Shown here: positions 37,600-48,643 of the stretch, piece by piece
Numbering within the stretch: the stretch's first letter is position 1
Layout: every line of letters begins with the position of its first letter
From: Alisma plantago-aquatica
Taxonomy: Eukaryota; Streptophyta; Magnoliopsida; Alismatales; Alismataceae
Reading direction: 5' to 3'
NCBI GenBank assembly: GCA_963693085.1
Contig: OY856413.1
Coordinates: 105,592,501-105,656,500 of the forward strand
Length of the DNA: 64,000 nucleotides
Translations under genes and position numbers: made by a program
The notes under the pieces: model-generated
What the model was told of the DNA's origin: nothing
Databases searched by the model: none
The model's input: only the letters and a program-made list of their open reading frames with translations

Positions 37600-39021
37600 T
37601 AATATTTGTAGAAAAGCGCCCAATTACGGTATGAACGTGCCCAATTATGGTGTGAATGCGCCTACTTCTTAAAGTACGTGCATAAATAGCAAACTAGTAC
37701 AATGTAGGGTAAATGCGTCTACTTGTCTGGTAAATGTGCCTACTTGTGTGGTAAATGCGTCTACTTATCTGGTAAATGTGCATACTTGTATTAATGAATG
37801 GACAACTTTTGATTGAATACGTCCACTAATGGCAAATGTGCCTACTTGTGTAGTAAATGCGCCTACTTGTGTGACAAATGTGCCAACTTATCTGGTAGAT
37901 GTGCCTATTTGTGTTGTCATGAATGCACACATTTTGATTGAATGCACCCACTTATGTCAAATGTGTCTACTTGAATGACAAATGCGCCTACTTGTCTAGC
38001 AAATGTGCCTACTTATCTAGTAAGTGTGTCTACTTGTATTGTTATGAATGCACAACTTTTGATTGAATGCGCCCACTTTTGATTGAATGCACCTAATTAT
38101 GGTGTGAATGTGCCTACTTCTTAGAATATGTGCATAAATATCAAATTAACACAATGTATGATAAATGCACCTACTTGTATGGTAAATGCACCTACTTATC
38201 TGGTAAATGTGCATACTTGTATTCATGAATGCACGACTTTTGATTGAATGTGCCCACTTATGGCAAATGTGCCTATTTGTGTAGAAAATGTGTCTACTTG
38301 TGCGACAAATGCACCTACTTATCTAGTAAATGTGCCTATTTGTATTGTCATAAATGCACAAATTTTGATTGAATGCGTCCACTTATGTCAAATGTGCATA
38401 CTTACATGACAAGTGCACCTAGTTGTCTGGCAAATGCACCTACTTATCTGGTAAGTGTGCCTACTTGTATTGTCATGAATGCACAACTTTTGATTGAATG
38501 CACCCACTTTTGATTGAATGCGCCCAATTATGGTGTGAATGTGCCTGCTTCTTAGAGTATGTGCATAAATATCAAATTTGAACACAATGTATGGCAAATG
38601 CACCTATTTGTATGGCAAATATGCCTACTTGTCTGGCAAATGCGCCTACTTGTGTGGTAGATGCGCCTACTTATCTGTTAAATGTGCATATTTGTATTCA
38701 TGAATGTACGACTTTTGACTGAATGTGCCCACTTATGGAAAATGCACCTACTTATGTGACAAATGCGCCTACTTATGTGACAAATGCACCTACTTATATG
38801 GTAAGTGTGCCTATTTGTATTGTCATGAATGCACAAATTTTGATTGAATGCTCACTTATGTCAAATGTGTCTACTTGCATGACAAATGCACCTACTTATA
38901 TGGCAAATACACCTACTTATCTGGTAAGTGTGCCTACTTGTATTGTCATGAATGCACAATTTTTGATTGAATGCGCCCACTTTTGATTGAATACGCCCAA
39001 TTATGGTGCAAATGTGCCTAA
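37600..39021 (+). repeat. 20-bp minisatellite with ~430-475-bp higher-order period (left part)
   Basis: The basic unit is about 20 bp, AATGCGCCTACTTGTCTGGT and variants (GTGCATACTTGTATT, GCGCCCACTTTTGATTG). A longer block beginning ATTATGGTGTGAATG..CCTACTTCTTAGA..GTGCATAAAT recurs near 37650, 38097, 38527 and 39000. The minisatellite therefore has a second-level period of roughly 430-475 bp. The open frames through it (for example 38723-38986) are repeat artefacts. Confidence 0.85.
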
Positions 39022-40199
39022 TGTTGGTGTGTATGCCCTGAGAGCCAATCATGGGATGATTGGTGGGATACATTGAGATTGATTTGATAAACATCAAAGG
39101 CAAGCTTCCAATTCTTTCTGGTTCAGTCATATAAGATAATGATAGAACAGATTGAATGTCTAGAGAATGACAGTACTCAATGACGTATGCTTTCAGGTTG
39201 AGGACCTGAACGATGAGATCATACGGATGCTAAGAGTTTGTACATTCTTGTTATGTCCCTAGTCGGATGTCATTGTGGAAGGTATATAGACAGCAATGAC
39301 ACACAAGACTAGATTGTGGTGTTGGTTGATGACAGAATCTCATTAGTCATGATATAGAGATATCAAACCAAGCACATAGGTACTTGTTAGAGAACAAGGT
39401 ACCGGACAAACCCACCGTGAGAGTGACACATGGAACCATGACTTGGTAGTCACAGTCAGCTCTCACAATGATGGTGGTGAGTGTGATTCTTAGACCTGAA
39501 ATCACTACACTCAACACATGTTGTTGGGTACACTTTGACATCATCAAATGCAGTCCTGAAACATGGGTTGTTATTAAGGTGATGATTGGGTGGCTTTGAC
39601 ACATGGGGCTTTTGAGGGGTGAGTGATAGATATGGGATTTGTCCCTCCTAAGGGATTTTGATATCCAAGGCCACTTGATGAGTAGGATTGAGATAGGCGT
39701 GCGCACGCATGTGTGAATCAGTATGTGATATTGATGTCATACATATCTCGTTCAATCTACTCTGAGATCAAGAAAGTGAATGAATGTTGACAGGATGACT
39801 GTTCCATGCCTCGAGTTCATTCGGGATTTCAGTGACAAAGGAATTATACATTCGATGTAACACCATTCACAGATTGTAGGATTGAAAGTTGTTCTCCAAC
39901 TTTCTACTTTCACTTGGGTAGCACTATTGTGTGACTAGGCACTGCTCTTTTCTTGTGAAGTCATAAGTGTTATGGACTTTCACTGCCAACGTGAAATGGA
40001 CCTGTAGGGTCACACACATAGGATTTAACCTGGAAGAGGAGTTTTATCCACAAGCAATGTTTAGATTGATTACTAAAGGAGTTTAGTAGTTCAATTAAAC
40101 ACTCAATTAATTGATAGCTCAATATCATAATGTTCAAGGTGTTGGACGCATTGATTGGAGTATCGGACCGATTGAAATCGCATTTGACTGATTCTATAC

Positions 40200-40590
40200 A
40201 ACCTACACTCCCAACCGATCGGTTCATGTGATGAACCGGTCGGCTGAGGTTGTTGAACCGATCGGCTCAAGTGTTGAGTCAATCAGCTCATGCACAGAGT
40301 GAAACGAGCGGTTCAAGTGTTGAACCGATCGGTTCAACTGGTGCAACTGAGCAACTTGGGAAAGTAGGATTGGTGAGAATTTTCCTTGCGTTTCACTTGC
40401 CCAATTTGATTGGAACAAGGATTGGTATTCGATACCAATTAGAAACAAAAGAAGGAAAGTCAATCCGGGATCGACCAGGACCACCAACCGACCGGTTCAC
40501 TTGTGAACCGACCGGTTGAGGTGTCCCAACCGATCGGTTGGTGCTCCAACCGACCAGTTCACTTGTGAACCGATCGGTTCAGGTTGTGAG
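40200..40590. repeat. AACCGATCGGTT-type palindrome cluster in LTR F
   Basis: Roughly ten copies of AACCG(A/G)(T/C)CGGTT-like palindromes, joined by linkers such as CAAGTGTTG and CACTTGTG. They lie 100-500 bp upstream of the TATA box, where enhancer repeats are common in LTRs. Confidence 0.8.
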
Positions 40591-40680
40591 TTGGTTGCTT
40601 TTGTGGAAAATCTCGAACCCTTCTACTCCTGCTTTTAGTCCCATATTGCCGGGGACAGAGAACCCTATCCCATGACCCAA

Positions 40681-40690
40681 CTATATATAC
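40681..40690 (+). promoter_or_regulatory. Putative TATA box of LTR F
   Basis: CTATATATAC, followed about 30 bp downstream by a C/T-rich stretch. It is a clear TATA-type motif in an otherwise GC-richer part of the LTR. Confidence 0.55.
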
Positions 40691-41243
40691 GGGTATTGGG
40701 GGCTTCTCAAAGTACAACTCAGTGCAATCAGTTGCTCTGCAAAGTTGTCGTTCTCTCTGGTTTTGGTAACCCAGAGAGAGCCCGAGCAAGTGCTTCCCGC
40801 AAAGGGAGGTGCAGCAAGGGAAGGACAACTGCAGTTGCAACTGGAGGCAGGAGAGTGTGTTGGCGACTAGTACGTCAACAGGAGGGTGCGACTCCTTCCA
40901 CTTCCTTGTGGGACAAGGAGTGTGGAGTTCCAGGTGGTCCATGTGCACTACTACAAAGGTGGGAGGTTTCTGCCGCTCAGGAGGACAACTGTCATCCGAC
41001 AGTCCGGTAGGAGGAGGAGTCGTCAGTCTCGGTGCGACCAGGAGCTGCACAGACGCCGTCTAAGACCGGAGTTGAAGACCGCGCATAGCATGAGGTATTG
41101 TCGCCAAGCAAGCCTTGGGACAAGGTATGATTCCACAAACCATCCTTTCCTATTATATAGACGTTGACGCATTTTCTTGTTCCGGGTTTGGGGGAGAAAA
41201 TTTTTATTTCCGCTGCCTTCTCTGCCTCCCCTAAAACCCAACA

Positions 41244-41898
41244 CCTAATTATGGTGTAAATGCGCTCATTTATGGTGTGAATGTGCCTACTTCTTAGAGT
41301 ATATGTGCATAAATGTCAAATTAACACATGTATGAAAAGTGCGCCTACTTCTTAGAGTATATGTGCATAAATGTCAAATTAACACAATGTATGAAAAATG
41401 CGCCTACTTGTATGGCAAATGCGCCTACTTGTGTGGTAAATGTGCATACTTGTATTGTCATGAATGAACAACTTTTGATTGGAGCGCCCACTTTTGATTG
41501 AATTCGCCTACTAATGTTGTCGATGCACCCACTTTTGATTGAATGTGCCTAATTATAGTGTGAATGCGCCTACATCTTAGATGTTGTGCATAAGTAGAAA
41601 ATTAACAGAAATCTTAACATAATGCACCTAATATTTATAAAAAAAGCCCAATTATGGTGTGAATGCACCCAGTTATAGTGTGAATGTGCATAAATAGAAA
41701 ATTAACATATAACATAATGTGCCCAATATATGTAGAAAAATACCCACTTTTGTTTGAATGTGAATACCATTGTCCTTAATGCGCCAATTTTGATTGAATG
41801 CGCCTCTTATTATCCTCAATGCGCCCATTTTTTTATTGAATGTGCATACTATTGTCTTCAATGTGTCCACTTTTGACTGATTGAATGTGCCCACATTT
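41244..41898 (+). repeat. 20-bp minisatellite, right part
   Basis: It continues the array interrupted by LTR F, starting with the same TTATGGTGT..GCCTACTTCTTAGAGTAT block, then degenerating to GCGCCCACTTTTGATTG variants. A tail (CTCAATGCGCCC) continues after the hAT element at 43599. Confidence 0.85.
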
Positions 41899-42119
41899 GT
41901 CTCAATCAATGTTTTAAAAACCGGACCGGTGGTCAGACCGGTGTTGACTCGGACCGGGTTGAGCCGGGTTCAACCAGAGTGGTTGAACCGGTTGGACCGG
42001 AAATGATGTCAGCATGACGTCAAAAAAAAAAATTAAACCGGAAAAACCGAACCAATCCCCAAAGTATAAGGCAATTAGCGGTCGGACTGGTCGAACCAGT
42101 TGAATCGGGCACACTACAT

Positions 42120-42206
42120 ACATATATGTATATATATTAGTGTACATATTTACGCACATATATTAATATATATACACATACATATATATACATATATAGA
42201 TATATA

Positions 42207-42279
<73 letters not shown>

Positions 42280-42691
42280 TCAGGCTAGAATACACTCGAG
42301 TGTACAGATCACACGAATACACTCAAGTGTATTTGTATATCAAGAATAATTTTTGCAAAATGTAAACCATTGATCTTCACCGTCATACTATAACTAGGCT
42401 ACATACAAATTTTGAGTCTATTTGGATGAGGGTAAGTCACTCATCCAAGGACAATAAAATCGACGCGCGAAATTAATTTGAAATGCATAATTTTACTGTC
42501 TTTATAACATGACCTATAAATGTCCAAATGTGCTCAAATTTTGCATATGAGCGATTTACAAGATGTTTAAGAAGATCAACGGATTAGATTTTTGAAAAAA
42601 AATATTGCATCATGAAAAACTGCTTGAGTGTATTCTGCTCTGAATACACTCGAGTTTATTCTAGCCTAACTCTCTCTCTCTATATATATGA

Positions 42692-42766
<75 letters not shown>

Positions 42767-43028
42767 TATATACACATACATATATACATATATATATGAA
42801 TGTATATATGTATATATAGATATATACATATATTTATTTGTATATATATGTGTATATTCATATACATATATACATATATATAGATATATATGAATATATA
42901 TATATATATATATGAATATATATATATATATGAATATATATATATATATATATATATGAATATATATATATATATATATATGAATATATACACATACATA
43001 TATACATATATATATATATATGATATAT

Positions 43029-43085
<57 letters not shown>

Positions 43086-43250
43086 TGTATATATGTATAT
43101 ATATACATACATATATTTATTTGTATATATATGTGTATATATGTTTGTATATATATCATATAGATGTATGTATATATTTATATGTGTATGTATGTAGATA
43201 TATATACACTAATATATATATATATATATATATATGTAGATATATATACA

Positions 43251-43308
<58 letters not shown>

Positions 43309-43312
43309 ATAC
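42120..43312. repeat. Long (TA)n-type microsatellite block
   Basis: Imperfect TA/TATG/CACA dinucleotide repeats over about 1.2 kb, with pure (TA)n runs near 42207-42254, 42724-42762, 43040-43080 and 43254-43303. The long Tyr/Ile open frames on both strands are artefacts. It is interrupted by the inverted-repeat element at 42254-42681. Confidence 0.9.
42254..42681. mobile_element. Micron-like inverted-repeat element inside (TA)n
   Basis: Left arm GAGAGAGAGT then AGGCTAGAATACACTCGAGT (about 42261-42300). The right arm is its near reverse complement: ACTCGAGTTTATTCTAGCCT then AACTCTCTCTCTC (about 42649-42680). The inner 350 bp is unique, and both sides pass directly into (TA)n. Small non-autonomous elements that sit inside (TA)n, called Micron, are described in rice. 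Homology to that family is not tested. Confidence 0.65.
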
Positions 43313-43606
43313 TTCCTCCAAATAAGCAAGTAAAACATTTTCTTGCTTTTATGTAATCAGAATATGGTATCGGTTATGTGGTCACAACTTTATTTTTGTA
43401 TTATATATTTTATTTTTTTCTTCGATTAGAACCACTGGTTCGATCCGGTCAACTGGTTCGACCGGTCGGACCGTGTTTCTGACCGGTTGGACCGAAAATG
43501 AACACATAACTGATTTTTAGGCTTCCGGACCGGTTGGCCACCGGTTTACCGGTCTGACCGGTCCAACCGGCCGGTCCGGTTCAGTTTTAAAAACACTGGT
43601 CTCAAT

Positions 43607-44250
43607 GCGCCCAATATATGTAGTAAGGCCCTCATATTTTAAGAATTAAAACGTGTATTGCTCATATAAGTGTGAGCATTCAACTAAAAAGTGAACGAAA
43701 TCATACTAAATGTCGGGTTAAAAGTTATAAACAACTTTTAACTTTTTATTATTCTCCTTTACTTTCCTTTTCACACTCATTACGGGTGATAATGCATGAA
43801 AATATTTTTTTAAATATATGAATATTAGTTTTGTTGGATTACATTTTTTGTAACAAAATCAAATGATGTTTATCTCATCAAAAAAACTCATTATGAGTTA
43901 AAAATTGTGAGTAAAATAATTTTTTCGCTGCCTTTTTTCCCTTTTTTTCTCTCTTCCTTTCCCCACCAATCGCCTCATCCCAAAACTACCTATCCTCTCT
44001 CCAAAACCACCCCCACGCAGCCTTAAGCCATCTCCCTCATCCCGCATCACCACCACATCCCGCGTCAACACCGCGTAACCAGATCCGCGCGTCATTTTAC
44101 GATTTTCGAAAAAAAAATTGATAGCACCACGGCAATCCTTATTGGACTGCTATTTTCGGTTTCCTGAAGAGGCCGAGGCCGAGGCCGAGTCCGAGTCGAG
44201 TCCAATCCATTCCGTTGCGCTAAAATAAACCATACAAAAGGGTAACTCTT
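43607..44250. other. Remnant of the array, inverted-repeat end and gene-upstream DNA
   Basis: 43607-43625 is the last piece of the tandem array. 43797-43915 is the right inverted-repeat end described above. From 43930 base composition rises toward the gene, with C-rich tracts at 43960-44090 and GAGGCCGAG repeats at 44170-44190, probably the proximal promoter. No gene is seen. Confidence 0.5.
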
Positions 44251-44261
44251 GTGGGGCAAGA

Positions 44262-44271
44262 CTATAAATAT
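44262..44271 (+). promoter_or_regulatory. Putative TATA box of the ALKBH9B-like gene
   Basis: CTATAAATAT lies about 380 bp before the ATG in a GC-rich region. Transcription would start near 44295-44300 and give a ~350-nt 5' leader with no upstream ATG, which agrees with the chosen start. Confidence 0.55.
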
Positions 44272-44644
44272 GGACCCCACCGCGGAAAGTAAATCCACCG
44301 AATCTCTGTTACTGTTACCCCCATCTGAAGCAAGCAGACCACAGGAAATCTAACCCGCTCCACCGCGACCCCTAGATTCGACTACATACAGCCTTGACCC
44401 TTGGGCCTGCCTGCCAGCCGCCACCACCACTACCGACCTCTTTCTGGAGTTCTCCTGTTTCTATCCCGTGGAAATTATTCTCTGCGGGCGCTCTAGTCGT
44501 CTTCTTGGAACATCTTTCCTTTCCCGGCCACACACCGCTTGTGGGAGCTGTTTTCATCCACGGACGGCCGGCACAAGGGAGGAGGAGAAGGAGAAGGATT
44601 GACTATTGAGTAAGGAAGGAAACTGAAAAAAAAAAATTTGTTGG

Positions 44645-46614
44645 ATGGGCGCGTCTACGAAAAATCCGCATCCCTCGCCGCCGTCAGGGAAGAGGGAGGC
44701 CGTCTCCGCCGCGTTGGTGGGGTTGCTCTCCGACGGGTTTTGCGAGAGCTGCTGCATCAACCTGGAAGAACGGATCTCGAGGCTGGTTTCTTCAGGTGAA
44801 TATATGAATCTCGTTTTAATCATTGATCTTCTGTATCCTCGGTAGCTGCCGTTTATGCCGCGCTCTGGTTTATCTCTCCCTCTCTCTCTATTGCCCCCTT
44901 TGGGTGGAGTCCGTGTTGCGACGGGATTGACACCGAAACCTACTTCTCGTTTCATTCAGTCACCTGCCGCCAGTTGACTTGACGCCGAATCTCACAGTTT
45001 TTCATTCTCATCAGGTGCACTCGACGGTATCAACCTAGACCGACTCAAGATGAAGAATTCATCTCCCCGTGACTCCGACTCTGGCACCACACCCAGCACC
45101 CCGGAGCCGACGATCAGCGGGCAGAGCGGGATCTCCTCGTCCTCCGGGTGGGCATCCATGGCGAAGAATCTAGCTTACTCCGCCACAGCTCGGACATCCC
45201 ATGCCGCGCCATCGCCTTCCATGAACAGCAACGCCAGCAGTAGTAGGAGCCAGATCACCAGGGGGTACGGTGGCGAAGAGGAAGTCTCCTCTGCCTCGGT
45301 AGTTCCAGCCCGCGCCGATGCTGGTGGTGCCCTATCTCTGTCGTCTTCCGAAGAGGAGTGGAAGCGGCTTGGGGAGGTGGGGAGGAAAAAGGACTACACT
45401 CTATTTGAAAATGTCAAGGGGAGGAGACTGAACACCCTCCAAGGTTTGGAGCTACATACACGTGTGTTTAATGCCGCAGAGCAGGAGAAGATTGTCCAGT
45501 TCGTCTACAAGCTTCAGAAGCTCGGAAAAGAGAAGAAACTCAGAGGTATGCGCATACCTCTGTGTACATATGCTTATTTAATTTTCATACTACTTTGCAT
45601 AATACTACATTAGCATATTTGATTATTCTTAAAATATTCTGCATAATACTACATTGCATATATTTGATTATTCTTAAAATATTCTGCATAATACTACATT
45701 GCATATTTGATTCTCAAAAGTGTTCTGCATACATGATGACTAACTTGCATCTTTGTGCCCCTTCTACAGAGCGCACCTATTCCGAGCCAAGCAAGTGGAT
45801 GCGAGGCAAAGGCCGAGTAACCCTCCAATTCGGATGCTGCTACAACTATGCCGTCGACAGAGATGGCAATCCTCCAGGAATCCTCCGCGAAGAGCAAGTG
45901 GACCCTTTACCATCGCTCTTCAAAGAGATGATTCGGCGGATGGTCAGTTGGCGCGTCCTCCCACCGTCCTGCGTCCCTAACAGCTGCATCGTCAACATCT
46001 ATGACGAAGGAGATTGCATACCACCACATATTGACCATCACGACTTCCTCCGGCCCTTTTGTACTGTCTCCTTCTTGTCCGAGTGTAACATCTTATTTGG
46101 CCAAAACATCCGAATCATCGCCCCAGGGGAGTTTGCTGCACCCATCGCTGTGCCGCTACCATTGGGATCGGTGTTTATACTAAATGGCAATGGTGCGGAT
46201 GTGGCTAAGCATTGTGTCCCAGCAGTTCCAACGAAGAGGATCTCAATTACATTTAGGAAGATGGATGACGGAAAGTTGCCGTATGGGTATGTCGCTGACC
46301 CGGATTTGCAGGGGCTCCGTCCTTTGATTCGGCCACAGAATAATCAGCAAAATGAAATACACCGTTCACCATCGCAAGCGCAGGTGCAACAGCAGTCGGA
46401 AAACCAGCATCCAGTGTCGGTTCATGATGGGAGCATTGCTGTGGGTTTGGGAAGCAGAAACATCACTGGCAATGCATCTACTTTTAGGGAAGCAGATTTC
46501 CCCCCTCTAGGTGGGGAAGCGGATTTCCCCCCTCTAGGTGGGGGTGCAGGGTCTTCTAGCTCCGCTGGTAAATTGGTTGGAGGCTATTTGCGTAAGAAAC
46601 CCATCAGGCAATGA
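44645..46614 (+). CDS. ALKBH9B: ALKBH9B-like RNA N6-methyladenosine demethylase (3 exons)
   Basis: Exons 44645-44795, 45015-45545 and 45770-46614 join in frame (both introns phase 1, GT..AG) to 508 codons, close to the ~500 residues of plant ALKBH9 proteins. The AlkB 2-oxoglutarate/Fe(II) domain occupies about residues 195-395. The metal ligands are His314-x-Asp316 (PHIDHHDF) and His375 (AKHCVPAVPTKR), with Arg384 and Arg390 in the 2-oxoglutarate/substrate motif KRISITFR. The N-terminal 190 residues are Ser-rich and probably disordered. The C-terminus has two tandem EADFPPLGG motifs. Known members oxidatively remove N6-methyl from adenosine in mRNA (ALKBH9B cytoplasmic, ALKBH10B floral transition). 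The ATG is the first after the TATA box. Assignment to 9B over 10B rests on length and general similarity, so treat it as subfamily level. Intron 2 contains a ~50-bp tandem repeat. Confidence 0.88.
45594..45712 (+). repeat. ~50-bp tandem repeat in intron 2
   Basis: GCATATTTGATTATTCTTAA followed by ATATTCTGCATAATACTACATT occurs two to three times. The equivalent intron of the second copy (about 47453-47550) has a similar, independently diverged set. Confidence 0.75.
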
Positions 46615-47098
46615 TGATGATTGTAGCAGAACGGTTGTTTAAGGAAAGATTTTTCAGTTTTTTCTAAAAGGAACTTTGCTTGTACTTTAGAATTGTACTT
46701 TTCTCTTGAGTTCAAAGGGAGGGTGAGTTGGTCCTCCGTGTATCTCCCAGATAATTCGGATAGTTTTAGCTATGTTTTCACTCTTTCGTGGTTTCAAAAC
46801 AAGATTAATATTGAAGTTGATAATAATTGTTCGTTATGTCTTAAAATCTTATGAGTAATTCCCATGCTTATCTTGTTTGTGTCAATTAACATGTCGAAGA
46901 TGGTGAAACACCATTCCAACTCCCGCTTGTCATTCACCTTTAAGCGAGAATGGGCACTGAATAAAGATCGTGAAAGCTTTGCATTAGTTTTTGGGCTTGC
47001 ATTATAATACTTTTAGTGAGGCAATTATGCTTGGAGTCTGCTAAAAGTGATCTCGAAACTGCGCTCTATGCCGATTTTGGATGTGAAAGGGATGACCG
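46615..47098 (+). other. 3' UTR and downstream flank of copy 1
   Basis: It holds the 3' UTR and an AATAAA near 46961 that may be the polyadenylation signal. It is followed by flank that is repeated after copy 2 (48640-49135). A TATA-like ATTATAATAC lies at about 47001. Confidence 0.6.
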
Positions 47099-48439
47099 GA
47101 TCACCAAGGGGTACGGTGGCAAAGAGGAAGTCTCCTCTGCCTTGGTAGTTCCAGCCCGCGCCGATGCTGGTGGTGCCCTATCTCTGTCCTCTCCCGAAGA
47201 GGAGTTGAAGCGGCTTGGCGAGGTGGGGAGGAAAAAGGATTACACTCTATTTGAAAATGTCAAGGGGAGGAGACTGAACACCCTCCAAGGTTTGGAGCTG
47301 CATACACGAGTGTTTAATGCTGCAGAGCAGGAGAAGATTGTCCAGTTCGTCTACAAGCTTCAGAAGCTCGGAAGAGAGAAGAAACTCAGAGGTATGCGCA
47401 TACCTCTGTGTACATATGCTTATTTAATACTACTCTGCATAATACTATATTAGCATATTTGATTATTGGTAAAGTATTCTGCATGATACTACATAGCATA
47501 TTTGATTATTCTTAAAGTATTCTGCATAATACTACATAGCATATTTGATCTGCATACATGATGACTAACATGCATCTCTGTGCCCCTTCTACAGAGCGCA
47601 CCTATTCCGAGCCAAGCAAGTGGATGCGAGGCAAAGGCCGAGTAACCCTCCAATTCGGATGCTGCTATAACTATGCCGTCGACAGAGATGGCAATCCTCC
47701 AGGAATCCTCCGCGAAGAGCAAGTGGACCCCTTACCGTCTCTTTTCAAGGAGATGATTCGGCGGATGGTTAGTTGGCGCGTCCTCCCACCATCCTGCGTT
47801 CCTAACAGCTGCATAGTCAACATCTATGACGAAGGAGATTGCCTACCGCCACATATTGACCATCACGACTTCCTCCGGCCCTTTTGTACCGTTTCTTTCT
47901 TGTCCGAGGGCAACATCTTATTTGGACAGAACATCCGAATCATTACCCCAGGGGAGTTTGCTGCACCGATCGCTGTGCCACTACCGCTGGGATCGGTGTT
48001 TATACTAAATGGGAATAGGGCGGATGTCGCTAAGCATTGTGTCCCTGCAGTTCCGACGAAGAGGATCTCAATTACATTTAGGAAGATGGATGAGGGAAAG
48101 TTGCCGAATGGATATGTCCCTGACCCGGATTTGCAGGGGCTCCGTCCTTTAATTCGGCCGCAAATACACCGTTCACCATCGCTAGCGCAGGTGCAATTGA
48201 AGAATCAGCAACCTGGGCATCCAATGTCGGTTCATGATGGGAGCATTGCTAGCATTGCTGCTGGTTTGGGAAGCAGAAGCAGAAACGTCACTGGCAATGC
48301 ATCTACTTTTAGGGAAGCAGATTTCCCGCCTCTAGGTGGGGAAGCAGATTTCCCCACTCTAGGTGGGAGTGCAGGGTCTTCTAGCTCCGCTGGTAAATTA
48401 GTTGGAGACTATTTGCGCAAGAAACCCATCAGGCAATGA
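47099..48439 (+). pseudogene. 5'-truncated second copy of the ALKBH9B-like gene
   Basis: It corresponds to residues 131-508 of copy 1. The exon 2 remainder (to 47391) and exon 3 (47595-48439) keep both splice sites and reading frame. The catalytic set is intact: HID in PHIDHHDF, the distal His in AKHCVPAVPTKR, and KRISITFR. There are a few substitutions (for example SECNILF to SEGNILF) and a short insertion near the C-terminus. Exon 1, its promoter and the first 130 codons are absent. The frame stays open upstream to a stop at 46971 but has no in-frame ATG. The first in-frame ATG is in exon 3 (MRGKGRVTLQF), which would lose the start of the AlkB domain. It is probably a pseudogene unless splicing from copy 1 or a non-AUG start rescues it. 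Confidence 0.8.
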
Positions 48440-48451
48440 TCATGATGATTG

Positions 48452-48643
48452 CTGCGGGTTTGGGAAGCAGAAGCAGAAACGTCACTGGCAACGCATCTAC
48501 TTTTAGGGAAGCAAGATTTCCCTCCTCTAGGTGGGGAAGCAGATTTCCCCCCACTAGGTGGGGTTGCAGGGTCTTCTAGCTCCGCTGGTAAATTAGTTAG
48601 GAGATTATTTGCCCAAGAAACCCATCAGGCAATGATGATGATT
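48452..48643 (+). repeat. Partial duplicate of the copy 2 C-terminal coding end
   Basis: It repeats about 48256-48450 (GGTTTGGGAAGCAGAAGCAG to the stop region) directly after the stop codon, with a one-base insertion (AAGCAAGATTTCCC) and other changes that break the frame. It is a small tandem duplication, now 3' UTR. Confidence 0.85.

Larger units (their letters stand above)
39022..41243 (+). mobile_element. Solo LTR F (2222 bp) with CCTAA target duplication
   Basis: Starts TGTTGGTGTGTATGCCC and ends CTAAAACCCAACA; the outer TGTTGG/CCAACA are inverted. Flanks CCTAA at 39017-39021 and 41244-41248 are identical, and removing the insert rejoins the tandem array. A TATA box lies at 40681. The region 40200-40590 has many AACCGATCGGTT-type palindromes. 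Orientation follows the TATA box. The superfamily (copia suspected) is not proven since no coding part remains. A diverged relative lies at 50206-50262 plus 53358-53757. Confidence 0.9.
41907..43598. mobile_element. Non-autonomous hAT element (1692 bp)
   Basis: Flanked by a perfect 8-bp duplication GTCTCAAT (41899-41906 and 43599-43606), diagnostic of the hAT superfamily. Terminal inverted repeats are CAATGTTTTAAAAACCGGAC (left) and CAGTGTTTTTAAAACTGAAC (right, reverse complement). About 200 bp inside each end are rich in AACCGG/CCGGTT motifs, like the subterminal transposase-binding repeats of hAT elements. The interior is (TA)n microsatellite plus a second small element; no transposase is present. 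Confidence 0.9.
37240..43930. mobile_element. Possible large inverted-repeat element filled with tandem repeats
   Basis: About 37255-37385 matches the reverse complement of about 43797-43915 (shared AACTCATAATGAG-like, TTTTGTTACA-like and ATATTCATAT-like stretches), with rough similarity by eye of about three quarters. Between them lies the 20-bp tandem array, later split by solo LTR F and the hAT element. Long TIRs around repeats would suit a Mutator-like element, but I could not define the exact ends or a 9-bp target duplication, and no transposase is visible. Confidence 0.35.

Noticed and set aside
38388..39130. Open frames of repeated NAPTYVT or CHISRCI-type units as repeat proteins
   Set aside because: They follow the 20-bp minisatellite in both strands, without introns, start context or conserved domain.
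42137..43338. Many overlapping open frames of Tyr/Ile-rich protein on both strands
   Set aside because: They are translations of (TA)n and related dinucleotide repeats, with no start context or domain.
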